DNA of 64,000 nt. It comes from Wagnerdoeblera sp046292685 (GTDB lineage: Bacteria; Pseudomonadota; Alphaproteobacteria; Rhodobacterales; Rhodobacteraceae). The stretch is from positions 1 through 64,000 of the forward strand of contig NZ_JBKBQM010000010.1 of NCBI RefSeq assembly GCF_046292685.1, written 5' to 3'. Numbering within the stretch: the stretch's first letter is position 1; each line of letters begins with the position of its first letter. The translations under genes were made by a program, and so were the position numbers. Of this stretch, positions 24,209 through 32,077 are shown piece after piece. The notes below the pieces were generated by a model. That model saw nothing but the letters and a program-made list of their open reading frames with translations, was not told the origin of the DNA and searched no databases.

Positions 24209-26902
24209 ATGCCCTTCAACCTGCTGGTGCTGTCCTGCCTGGCCTATGTGGCCTTTCTGTTCGCGGTGGCCTTCGTGGTGGAACGGCGCGCGGCCGATGC
24301 GGCCTTGCCCTGGTTGCGTTCCCCGCTGGTCTACACGCTGTCGCTGTCGGTCTACTGCACGGCCTGGACGTTCTACGGCGCCGTCGGCTATGCGGCGCGG
24401 TCGGGGCTGGAGTTCCTGACGATCTACCTTGGCCCCACGCTGGTCTTCGTGGGGTGGTGGGTGATCCTGCGCAAGCTGGTGCGCATTGCCAAGACCCAGC
24501 GCGTTACCTCGATCGCCGACCTGATTTCCAGCCGCTATGGCAAGTCCAACGCGCTGGGCGTGGCGGTGACGCTGATCTGCGTGACGGCCGCGACCCCCTA
24601 TATCGCCTTGCAGCTGCAATCGGTGGCGCTGTCGTTTTCGGTGTTCGCCTCGGACACGCCGACCGGCTGGCACCTGCCCGACCGCGACACCACCGCGCTG
24701 TGGGTGGCGGCGGGGCTGGCGGTGTTCACCATCCTGTTCGGCACGCGCAACCTCGATGCCAACGAACAGCACCACGGCGTGGTGATCGCCATCGCGGTGG
24801 AGGCGGTGGTCAAGCTGGTGGCCTTGCTGGCGGTGGGCATCTTCGTGGTCTGGGTGGTGGCCGACGGCCCGGCCGACATCAAGGCACGGATCGACGCTTC
24901 GGCGCTGTCGGGGTGGCACCTGCAACCCGACCGCTGGGCGGGGCTGATCTTCCTGTCGGCGGCGGCGGTGCTGACCTTGCCGCGGATGTTCCAGGTGCTG
25001 GTGGTGGAAAACGCCGACGAACGCCACCTGGCCACCGCCAGCTGGGCCTTTCCGCTGTATCTGGCGCTGATGAGCCTGTTCGTGGTGCCGATCGCGGTGG
25101 TGGGGTTGCAGGTGCTGCCGCCCGGATCGAACCCGGACCTGTTCGTGCTGACGCTGCCTTTGGCGCTGGATCGGGGCGGGTTGGCGATGCTGGCCTTTCT
25201 GGGCGGGTTTTCCTCGGCCACGTCGATGGTCATCGTGGCGGCCATCGCGCTGGCAACGATGGTGTCCAACCACATCGTCATGCCGGTGATCCTGGCCTTC
25301 GGGCGCAAGGGCACCGAGGCGGGCGACCTGCGCCGGGTGGTGCTGCTGGCGCGGCGGCTGTCGATCGCGGCGGTGCTGGGGCTGGGCTATGCCTATTATG
25401 CGCTGTCGGGCGGGTCGGGCGCGCTGGCCGCCATCGGGCTGATCGCCTTTGTCGGGGTGGCGCAGATCCTGCCGGCGATGCTGGGGGGGCTATTCTGGCG
25501 CGGCGCCACCCGGACCGGCGCGCTGCTGGGGCTTGGCACCGGGTTCGTGCTGTGGGTCTATACGCTGTATCTGCCGTCGTTCGGTGCAGGAGCGGTGCTT
25601 TCGGTGCGCACCTTTGCCGAAGGCCCCTTCGGCATCGCCTGGCTGCGCCCGCAGGCGCTGTTCGGGGTGGGCGGGATGGACCCGCTGATCCATGCGATGT
25701 TCTGGTCGCTGGCGCTGAACACGCTGATGTTCTGCGCCGGGTCGCTGTTGACCTTTCCCACCCCGCTGGAACGGTTGCAGGGGGCGCAGTTCGTCAATGT
25801 CTTCGACCACAGCGGCCCGGCCTCGGGCTGGGCGCGCGGACGGGCCGAGGCCGAGGCTCTGCTGGTGATGGCGCAGCGCATTCTGGGCGAGGATGTGGCG
25901 CTGGCGTTCTTTCAGCAAGAGGCAGCCGCGCAAGGCAAGCAAGGCTATCTGCCCGACATCACCCCCGGCTTCATGAACGCGCTGGAACGGCGGCTGTCGG
26001 GCTCGATCGGGGCGGCGGCAGCCCATGCCATGCTGGCGCAGATCGCCGGCGGCGCGTCGGTCTCGGTCGAGGATCTGATGGCGGTGGCCAACGAAACCGC
26101 GCAGATGATGGAGTATTCCGCCCGGCTGGAGGCGCAGCAGGCCGAGCTGACGCGCACCGCGCGCCAGTTGCGCGAGGCGAACGAGAAGCTGACGAAGCTG
26201 AGCGTGCAGAAGGACGCCTTCCTGTCGCAGATCAGCCACGAGCTGCGCACCCCGATGACCTCGATCCGGGCGTTTTCCGAGATCATGATGGACGACGAGA
26301 TGCCGCCCGAACTGGCCGCGCGCTATGCGCGGATCATCCACGAGGAGGCGATCCGCCTGACGCGGTTGCTGGATGATCTGCTGGATCTGTCGGTGCTGGA
26401 AAACGGCACCGTGCAGCTGGCGATCAAGGAGGCCTCGCTGCGCGACACGCTGGACCGGGCCTTGCAGGCGGCCGGCTCCACGCGGCCCGAGCGCGATTTC
26501 GCGGTGCAGCGCGATGCCCCGGCCGAGGAGGTGACGGTGGTTTCCGACACCGACCGGCTGACGCAGGTGTTCATCAACGTGATCTCGAATGCCCGCAAGT
26601 ATTGCGATGCCGAAACCCCGGTGCTGCGCATCGCTGTGCGCCGGCGCGGCGGGCGGGTGCAGGTGGATTTCATCGACAACGGCAGCGGCATTCCGGCCGA
26701 ATCGCAGGCGCTGATCTTCGAGAAATTCGCCAGGCTGACCGATTCCAGCCATGCGGGCGGGGCGGGGCTGGGGTTGGCGATCTGCCGCGAGATCATGCAT
26801 AACCTCGGCGGCGACATCAGCTATCTGCCCGGGCAAGGCGGCGCGGCGTTCCGGGTCAGCTTTCCGCAGGTGCTGGTGCTGCCGCAACAGGGGGCGGCTT
26901 AA
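24209..26902 (+). CDS. Hybrid sodium/solute-symporter-type sensor histidine kinase
   Basis: Fusion of a transporter and a kinase, 897 residues. Residues ~1-500 form a 12-13 helix sodium:solute symporter (SLC5-like) domain, with YTLSLSVYCTAWTFYGAVGYAA and FLGGFSSATSMVIVAAIALATMVSN. A linker and coiled coil (about 625-665) lead to the H-box SHELRTPMTSIRAFSEIM (His near 677). The ATPase follows with NVISNARKY, DNGSGIP and GGAGLGLAI. This is the CbrA/CrbS-type layout, in which substrate sensing through the symporter controls carbon use. No PAS or receiver is fused; the receiver is the separate gene upstream. Confidence 0.9.
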   Translation: MPFNLLVLSCLAYVAFLFAVAFVVERRAADAALPWLRSPLVYTLSLSVYCTAWTFYGAVGYAARSGLEFLTIYLGPTLVFVGWWVILRKLVRIAKTQRVTSIADLISSRYGKSNALGVAVTLICVTAATPYIALQLQSVALSFSVFASDTPTGWHLPDRDTTALWVAAGLAVFTILFGTRNLDANEQHHGVVIAIAVEAVVKLVALLAVGIFVVWVVADGPADIKARIDASALSGWHLQPDRWAGLIFLSAAAVLTLPRMFQVLVVENADERHLATASWAFPLYLALMSLFVVPIAVVGLQVLPPGSNPDLFVLTLPLALDRGGLAMLAFLGGFSSATSMVIVAAIALATMVSNHIVMPVILAFGRKGTEAGDLRRVVLLARRLSIAAVLGLGYAYYALSGGSGALAAIGLIAFVGVAQILPAMLGGLFWRGATRTGALLGLGTGFVLWVYTLYLPSFGAGAVLSVRTFAEGPFGIAWLRPQALFGVGGMDPLIHAMFWSLALNTLMFCAGSLLTFPTPLERLQGAQFVNVFDHSGPASGWARGRAEAEALLVMAQRILGEDVALAFFQQEAAAQGKQGYLPDITPGFMNALERRLSGSIGAAAAHAMLAQIAGGASVSVEDLMAVANETAQMMEYSARLEAQQAELTRTARQLREANEKLTKLSVQKDAFLSQISHELRTPMTSIRAFSEIMMDDEMPPELAARYARIIHEEAIRLTRLLDDLLDLSVLENGTVQLAIKEASLRDTLDRALQAAGSTRPERDFAVQRDAPAEEVTVVSDTDRLTQVFINVISNARKYCDAETPVLRIAVRRRGGRVQVDFIDNGSGIPAESQALIFEKFARLTDSSHAGGAGLGLAICREIMHNLGGDISYLPGQGGAAFRVSFPQVLVLPQQGAA

Positions 26903-26954
26903 CGGGTTGCTAACGCCTTGCTGCAAGGATGCCGTAACGGCACAAGAGGGCGGC

Positions 26955-27959
26955 ATGGCGGATCAGGGCGGGGTTCTCAGGCGCAAGGTGGTGGCCGCGC
27001 GGCCACCGGAAACCGGCACGGATACGGGCGCGCGGGCCTGGCGCGTGGCCTTTGCCCGCGCGGCGCGCGATTGCATCGGGCTCGACCTGGCCGTGCCGGT
27101 GCTGCGCGACGACCGGCGGTCGCTGGGCGAATTGCTGGAGCTGCTGCCCGAACGCGCCTTGCTGGCGGTGCTGGAAGGCCCGGGGCAAGGGCTGGGCCTG
27201 CTGGCCCTGTCGCCCGAAGTGCTGGCCGCGGTGATCGAAACCCAGACCATCGGCCGCGTCGCGGCCACGCCGCCGGTGCCGCGCCGGCCCACGCGCACCG
27301 ATGCCGCCATGTCGGCCCGGCTGATCGATGCGGCGCTGGCGGGGCTGGAATCGGCGCTGGCCTGTTCGCCCGACCTGACCTGGACGGCGGGTTTCCGCTA
27401 TGCCTCGTTCCTCGACGAACCGCGCCCGCTGGGCCTGTTGCTGGACGATGTGCCCTATCGGCTCCTGTCGTGCGAGCTCGACATCGCCGGCGGGGTGCGG
27501 CAAGGCCGGGTTCTGCTGGCCTTGCCGGCCGAAGGGCGCGGGCCGAAACCCGCGCCGCCGCCTCCCGCCGACGAAACCGAGGCGACGGCACAAGCCTGGC
27601 AGGCCGCGCTGAACGGTGCGGTGCTGGGGGCCGAGGTGGTGCTGGATGCCGTGGTCGGCCGCATCCGCGTGCCGCTGGCGCAGGCGATGGCGCTGGAACC
27701 GGGAATGCTGCTGCCGCTGGGCGATGCGCGGATCGATGGCGTGGCGCTGGTCAGCCCCGGCAGCGGCCGGATCGCTACCGGAAAGCTCGGCCTGCACAAG
27801 GGCATGCGCGCGCTGAAGCTGCGCCGGATTCAAGGCGAGCCGCTGCCGGAGCCGGTGGCCGACCGCCCGCCCATGCCGGCCCGCACCGCACCGAACGCGG
27901 GCGCAGCCGCCGCCCCCCCGCCGCAAGCCGCCCCGCCCCCGCTGGCCCGCAGCGCCTGA
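26955..27959 (+). CDS. FliM/FliN-family (SpoA-domain) protein
   Basis: Protein of 334 residues whose C-terminal third resembles the SpoA domain of flagellar switch and type III C-ring proteins. The likely SpoA core is LGAEVVLDAVVGRIRVPLAQAMALEPGMLLPLG, followed by KLGLHKGMRALKL. The N-terminal two thirds look like a FliM-like middle domain (RAARDCIGLDLAVPVL). The last ~35 residues are a Pro/Ala-rich tail. No flagellar gene is adjacent. Two small hairpins (26916-26928, 26930-26942) separate it from the kinase gene. Confidence 0.72.
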   Translation: MADQGGVLRRKVVAARPPETGTDTGARAWRVAFARAARDCIGLDLAVPVLRDDRRSLGELLELLPERALLAVLEGPGQGLGLLALSPEVLAAVIETQTIGRVAATPPVPRRPTRTDAAMSARLIDAALAGLESALACSPDLTWTAGFRYASFLDEPRPLGLLLDDVPYRLLSCELDIAGGVRQGRVLLALPAEGRGPKPAPPPPADETEATAQAWQAALNGAVLGAEVVLDAVVGRIRVPLAQAMALEPGMLLPLGDARIDGVALVSPGSGRIATGKLGLHKGMRALKLRRIQGEPLPEPVADRPPMPARTAPNAGAAAAPPPQAAPPPLARSA

Positions 27960-28088
27960 CCCACGCTTTCGGGCGCGCCGCAAGCCCCGGCGCCGGGCGA
28001 CCGCCTGCACCGCCCGGGCAAAACCGGGAGGCCGGGTCTGTGGTGCACCGCACCACCCCTCCCGACGTGCCCGAAACGGGAGGAGGGG

Positions 28089-28116
28089 GCGCCTTGCCGC
28101 ACCGCCGGCAAGGCGC
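28089..28116 (+). terminator. Terminator-like hairpin in the 28-kb gap
   Basis: GCGCCTTGCCG (28089-28099) and CGGCAAGGCGC (28106-28116) form an 11-bp perfect stem with a six-base loop. Only a weak T tract follows (GTTCGTT). It could end transcripts from the FliM/FliN-like gene. Confidence 0.6.
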
Positions 28117-28278
28117 GTTCGTTGAGCCGTCAAGGCACTTCGAAAGCCCCCACAGGAGGCCTGGCGCCGCAGCGCCCCGCCAGGGCGAAGGGGGGCTTTC
28201 CGGTGCTCGGGCCCCGCGGCCGCCCGCACCGCCGACAGTATCACGGCGATTGCCGCAGGCCCGACACCTCGGCACCGT

Positions 28279-28332
28279 TCCGCGGCAGCGCCGCCAAGCG
28301 GGGGCTCGATGCCCCCCGCGGCGGCACCCCCG
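28279..28332. repeat. Dispersed hairpin repeat (AAGCGGGGGCTCGATGCCCC type), copy 2
   Basis: Near-identical to the copy at 15475-15530: TTCCGCG, CAGCGCCG, CAAGCGGGGGCTCGATGCC and the CGGCA-C5 end are shared. It ends within a few bases of the amidotransferase stop codon, so it may act as that gene's terminator. Confidence 0.7.
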
Positions 28333-28334
28333 TT

Positions 28335-29099
28335 TCAGCCGCGCGCTGCCCAGGCGCGCACGGCATCGCCGAAAGCCGCGAACAGCGGCCGCGACACCGG
28401 ATCGGTCGCGGCGCGGTATTCGGGGTGCCACTGCACCGACAGGGTGAACCCTGGGGCATCGGCCACGCGGATCGCCTCGGGCGTGCCGTCGGGGGCGGTG
28501 CCTTCGATCACGATTCGCGCGCCGGGCCGGGCGATGCCTTGCCCGTGCAGAGAATTGGTCATCACCTCCTCGGCGCCGAGCACCTGCGCAAAAACGCCAC
28601 CGGGCACCAGCCGCACCGGATGGCGCAGCGCGAACTTCTCGTCCAGCGTGCCGTCGGGGGGCATGCGGTGGTTCATCCGGCCGGGCAGATCGCGGATTTC
28701 CGGGTGCAGGCTGCCGCCCATGGCCACGTTCACCTCCTGAAATCCGCGGCAGACCCCCAGAAAGGGTTGGCCGCGTTCGACACAGGCGCGGATCAGCGGC
28801 AAGGTGATGGCATCGCGGCAACGGTCGAATTCGCCGTGAGCGGGGGTTTCATCCTCGCCATATTCGCTGGGGTGCACGTTGGGGCGCCCGCCGGTCAGCA
28901 GAAAGCCGTCGCAAACCGCCAGCAGCTCGGCCACCGACACCAGCCGCGGATCGGAGGGGATTACCAGCGGCAGGCACCCGGCCACCTCGGCCACCGCTTC
29001 CGAGTTCATCAGCCCGGTGGCATGCACATGATAGCTGTCGTTGATGACGTTGTGGTTGCCGATGATGCCGACCACGGGCCGGCGGGCAGGTCTTGTCAT
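28335..29099 (-). CDS. Gamma-glutamyl-gamma-aminobutyrate hydrolase family protein (class I glutamine amidotransferase)
   Basis: Class I amidotransferase-fold hydrolase of 254 residues related to PuuD. The nucleophile Cys is in FLGVCRGFQEVN (about residue 117), and the catalytic His and Glu are in VQWHPEYR. The oxyanion-side GFLLTGGRPNVHP and TNSLHGQGI match the PuuD family. The family cleaves gamma-glutamyl amides; the substrate here is not known. It is on the same strand as the GlcG-like and malate synthase genes, about 118 bases after the former. Confidence 0.87.
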   Translation of the reverse strand: MTRPARRPVVGIIGNHNVINDSYHVHATGLMNSEAVAEVAGCLPLVIPSDPRLVSVAELLAVCDGFLLTGGRPNVHPSEYGEDETPAHGEFDRCRDAITLPLIRACVERGQPFLGVCRGFQEVNVAMGGSLHPEIRDLPGRMNHRMPPDGTLDEKFALRHPVRLVPGGVFAQVLGAEEVMTNSLHGQGIARPGARIVIEGTAPDGTPEAIRVADAPGFTLSVQWHPEYRAATDPVSRPLFAAFGDAVRAWAARG

Positions 29100-29216
29100 G
29101 GGATCCCTCGCGCGTGCCGGGGCATGATAGGCCGGGACCGCGGCAGGGTGAAGGGGCGAGGCTGCGCGGTGGCGCGCAGACCCGGCCCCCCCCCGCTTGC
29201 ACAAAGGCGCGGGGGC

Positions 29217-29639
29217 TCAGGGCTCGGCGATGAAGCCGGCTGCCTCGATCCCGGCCACGGCGGCCAGCGCATCGTTGTCGGAGGTGTCGCCGGTCACGCC
29301 GACCGCACCCAGCACATTGCCCTTGGCATCGCGCACCAGCACGCCGCCCTTGACGGGCACGAACTTGCCGCCGAAGGCGCCGTTCATCGCCTGGACGAAA
29401 TAGGCCTGCTGTTCGGCCCGGGCATGGATGGCGCTGCCGCCAAGGCCCAGCATCACGCAGCCATGCGCCTTGCCGCGCGCCACCTCGAAGCGGCCGGGGC
29501 TGGCGCCATCGGCGCGCTCGAAGGCGATGGGGTGGCCGCCGGCATCCAGCACCACCACCGACAGCGGTTTCATGCCGGCCTCGGCCCCTTTGGCGAGCGT
29601 CGCCTTCAGGATGGTGCGGGCCTTGCGCAAGGTTATCAT
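29217..29639 (-). CDS. GlcG/HbpS family heme-binding-like protein
   Basis: Small protein of 140 residues matching the GlcG/HbpS (DUF336) family: ARTILKATLAKGAEAGMKPLSVVVLDAGGHPIAFERADGA and a terminal VGVTGDTSDNDALAAVAGIEAAGF. HbpS binds heme and oxidative-stress signals in Streptomyces; GlcG accompanies glycolate oxidase genes in enterics, but its role is unclear. Here it follows malate synthase G by 12 bases, so a glyoxylate/glycolate link is likely. No signal peptide is present. Confidence 0.87.
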   Translation of the reverse strand: MITLRKARTILKATLAKGAEAGMKPLSVVVLDAGGHPIAFERADGASPGRFEVARGKAHGCVMLGLGGSAIHARAEQQAYFVQAMNGAFGGKFVPVKGGVLVRDAKGNVLGAVGVTGDTSDNDALAAVAGIEAAGFIAEP

Positions 29640-29651
29640 GGTGTCCTCCCT

Positions 29652-31793
29652 TCAGGCGGCCTTGGCGCGCAGGCGCCAGGCGTGCAGCAGCGGTTCGGTA
29701 TAGCCCGAAGGCTGTTCGGCCCCCTTCAGAACGAGGTCGCAGGCGGCGCGAAAGGCCGGCCCGTCGAAGCCCGGGGCCATCGGGCGATAGGCAGGGTCGC
29801 CGGCGTTCTGGCGGTCCACCACCTCGGCCATGCGGCGCATCACGTCCATCACCTGCGCCTCGGTCACCACGCCGTGGTGCAGCCAGTTGGCGATATGCTG
29901 GGCCGAGATGCGGCAAGTGGCACGGTCTTCCATCAGGCCGACGTTGTTGAGGTCGGGCACCTTGGAACAGCCCACGCCCTGATCCACCCAGCGCACGACG
30001 TAGCCGAGGATGCCTTGCGCGTTGTTTTCCACCTCGCGCAGGATCTGCGCCTCGGTCCACTTGCGATAGGTGGCCTGCGGAATCTCCAGCAGCGCATCCA
30101 CATAGGCCCGCCGCCCGCCCTTGGCCAGGCGGCGCTGCACCGCCTTCACGTCGATCTTGTGATAGTGCAGCGCGTGCAGCGTGGCGGCGGTGGGGCTGGG
30201 CACCCAGGCGCAGTTGGCGCCGGACTTCGGATGCTCGATCTTCTGTTCCAGCATGGCGGCCATCAGGTCGGGCATGGCCCACATGCCCTTGCCGATCTGG
30301 GCCCGGCCCATCAGCCCGCATTCGAGGCCGATATCGACGTTCTGGTTTTCGTAGGCGGTGATCCAGGCCTTGCGCTTGATGAAATCCTTGCGGCTGAAGG
30401 GTCCGGCCTCCATGCTGGTGTGGATTTCGTCGCCGGTGCGGTCGAGGAAGCCGGTGTTGATGAAGGCCACCCGGTGGCGCGCGGCGCGGATGCATTCCTT
30501 GAGGTTGACGGAGGTCCGCCGCTCCTCGTCCATCACGCCCAGCTTGACGGTGTATTGCGGCAGGCCCAGCACTTGTTCGACGCGGGTGAAGATTTCGTCG
30601 GCAAAGGCCACTTCTTCCGGCCCGTGCATCTTGGGCTTGACCACATAGACCGAACCCTTGACCGAATTGCGCATCCCTTCGGTCTTTTTCAGGTCGTGCA
30701 TGGCGATCAGCACGGTGACCATCGCGTCCATCAGCCCTTCGGGGATCTCGCTGCCGTCGGGCAGCAGGATCGCCGGGTTGGTCATCAGGTGGCCGACGTT
30801 GCGCACCCACAAGAGCGCACGCCCCTTGAGCGTCAGCGCCGAACCGTCGGGCGCGGTGATCGCCACGTCGGGGTTCAGCCGGCGGGTAAAGCTGCGCCCG
30901 CCCTTGGCCACCTCCTCGGTCAGGTCGCCTTTCATCAGGCCCAGCCAGTTGGAATAGGCCAGCACCTTGTCCTCGGCATCCACACAGGCCACCGAATCCT
31001 CGCAATCCATGATCGCGGTCAGCGCCGATTCCAGCCGCACATCGGCCAGCAGCGCCTGGTCGCGCGCGCCGATCGGGTGGGCACGGTCGAACACCAGTTC
31101 GACATGCAGCCCGTTGTTGCGCAGGAACACCGAATCCGGCGCCTTGGGGTTGCCCTTGTAGCCGACGAACTTTTCGGGCTGCATCAGCGGCATGTCGTCG
31201 ATCAGCAGCGCGCCGTTCTGCACGTGGTAACGGCGCACGTCGGCATGGCTGGCGCCCTGGATCGGGAAGGTTTCATCGAGGAACACGCGGGCGCGGGCCA
31301 CCACCCGGGCGCCGTGGCCGCGGTCGTAGCCGCCGGGCGGCGGCAGCGTGCCCATCGCGTCGGTGCCATAGAGGCAATCGTAAAGGCTGCCCCAGCGAGC
31401 GTTGGCGGCGTTCAGCGCATAGCGGGCGTTGGTGATCGGCACCACCAGCTGCGGGCCGGGGATATCGGCGATTTCCGGGTCGACATTGGCGGTGTCGATC
31501 TGAAAGTCAGGGCCTTCGGGCAGCAGATAGCCGATGTCCTCCAGGAACGCCTTGTAGGCGTAGTGGTCGTGCGGCTGGTTGCGGCGCGCCTTGTGCCAGG
31601 CGTCGATCTGCGCCTGCAGCGCGTCGCGCTTGGCCAGCAACGCGCGGTTGCGAGGCGCGAGGTCGGCCACAAGGGCGGCAAAGCCCGACCAGAAGGCATC
31701 GGGCGCAATGCCGGTGCCCGGCAAGGCGCGATCCTCGACAAAGGCGGCAAGCCGCGCATCCACCTGCAACCCGTGCTTATCGATCCGGCTCAA
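29652..31793 (-). CDS. glcB: Malate synthase G
   Basis: Condenses glyoxylate and acetyl-CoA to malate; single-polypeptide G isoform of 713 residues. Family landmarks include RIDKHGLQVDARLAAFVED at the start, GRALLWVRNVGHLMTNPAIL, and MEAGPFSRKDFIKRKAWITAYENQNVD near the active site. TTG at 31793 is taken as start: GGGAGG (31799-31804) sits five bases before it and the protein then begins at the conserved RIDKHGLQV. Codons further upstream have no family match. The GlcG-like gene follows in the same operon. Confidence 0.95.
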   Translation of the reverse strand: MSRIDKHGLQVDARLAAFVEDRALPGTGIAPDAFWSGFAALVADLAPRNRALLAKRDALQAQIDAWHKARRNQPHDHYAYKAFLEDIGYLLPEGPDFQIDTANVDPEIADIPGPQLVVPITNARYALNAANARWGSLYDCLYGTDAMGTLPPPGGYDRGHGARVVARARVFLDETFPIQGASHADVRRYHVQNGALLIDDMPLMQPEKFVGYKGNPKAPDSVFLRNNGLHVELVFDRAHPIGARDQALLADVRLESALTAIMDCEDSVACVDAEDKVLAYSNWLGLMKGDLTEEVAKGGRSFTRRLNPDVAITAPDGSALTLKGRALLWVRNVGHLMTNPAILLPDGSEIPEGLMDAMVTVLIAMHDLKKTEGMRNSVKGSVYVVKPKMHGPEEVAFADEIFTRVEQVLGLPQYTVKLGVMDEERRTSVNLKECIRAARHRVAFINTGFLDRTGDEIHTSMEAGPFSRKDFIKRKAWITAYENQNVDIGLECGLMGRAQIGKGMWAMPDLMAAMLEQKIEHPKSGANCAWVPSPTAATLHALHYHKIDVKAVQRRLAKGGRRAYVDALLEIPQATYRKWTEAQILREVENNAQGILGYVVRWVDQGVGCSKVPDLNNVGLMEDRATCRISAQHIANWLHHGVVTEAQVMDVMRRMAEVVDRQNAGDPAYRPMAPGFDGPAFRAACDLVLKGAEQPSGYTEPLLHAWRLRAKAA

Positions 31794-31798
31794 GGCGT

Positions 31799-31804
31799 CC
31801 TCCC
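31799..31804 (-). promoter_or_regulatory. Ribosome binding site deciding the TTG start of malate synthase
   Basis: GGGAGG on the minus strand, five bases before TTG 31793. A start further upstream would be internal to this site. Confidence 0.75.
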
Positions 31805-31824
31805 TCGCACAGCGGCACTGCGCC

Positions 31825-31840
31825 GCATACGACGGTATGC
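31825..31840. promoter_or_regulatory. Inverted repeat 1 upstream of malate synthase
   Basis: GCATAC-GACG-GTATGC, perfect 6-bp arms with a 4-base spacer, 32-47 bases before the TTG start. The GTATGC/GCATAC arms recall sites of GntR-family regulators. Confidence 0.45.
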
Positions 31841-31873
31841 CATAGGGAAAAAGTTTCCGATAGGCAACAGCGC

Positions 31874-31890
31874 GGTCAGATGAACTGACC
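31874..31890. promoter_or_regulatory. Inverted repeat 2 upstream of malate synthase
   Basis: GGTCAG-ATGAA-CTGACC, perfect 6-bp arms with a 5-base spacer, about 80-97 bases before the start. GGTC/GACC arms are typical of the FadR/GlcC branch of GntR regulators. Confidence 0.45.
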
Positions 31891-31919
31891 AATTTCGCCA
31901 AGAAACAGCTTTCAGCAGG

Positions 31920-32075
31920 TCAGCGCAATGCGGGTTTGCCCTGGGTGCGGCAGCGGTCGGAGCAGTATTTCACCGTCTCCCAGTCGCGGGCCCATTTCTT
32001 GCGCCAGGCAAAGGGCTTGCCGCAGCAGGCGCAGGTCTTTTGCGGCAGGTGCTGCTTCTTGACCCCGCGCGGCAT
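31920..32075 (-). CDS. DUF2256 domain-containing protein
   Basis: Very small basic protein of 51 residues with two Cys pairs (CACCGKPF and YCSDRCR) that should bind zinc. The KKHLP-like start (KKQHLPQKTCACCGKPFAWRKKWARDWETVKYCSDRC) is DUF2256. The ATG lies two bases after the photolyase stop. DUF2256 is repeatedly linked to, or fused with, cryptochrome/photolyase genes, so it probably assists that protein; its role is unknown. Confidence 0.88.
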   Translation of the reverse strand: MPRGVKKQHLPQKTCACCGKPFAWRKKWARDWETVKYCSDRCRTQGKPALR

Positions 32076-32077
32076 GG

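Larger units (their letters stand above)
27960..28334. other. Gene-free, hairpin-rich intergenic region
   Basis: No supported gene. It holds a CCTCCCG/CGGGAGG inverted repeat (28058-28083), the terminator-like stem at 28089-28116 and a dispersed repeat at 28279-28332. It separates the convergent FliM/FliN-like and amidotransferase genes. Confidence 0.7.

Noticed and set aside
28122..31883. Open frame of over 1,200 codons on the plus strand opposite malate synthase
   Set aside because: It is antisense to well-conserved glcB, GlcG-like and amidotransferase genes, and its His/Gly/Gln-rich composition is the usual shadow of high-GC coding DNA.
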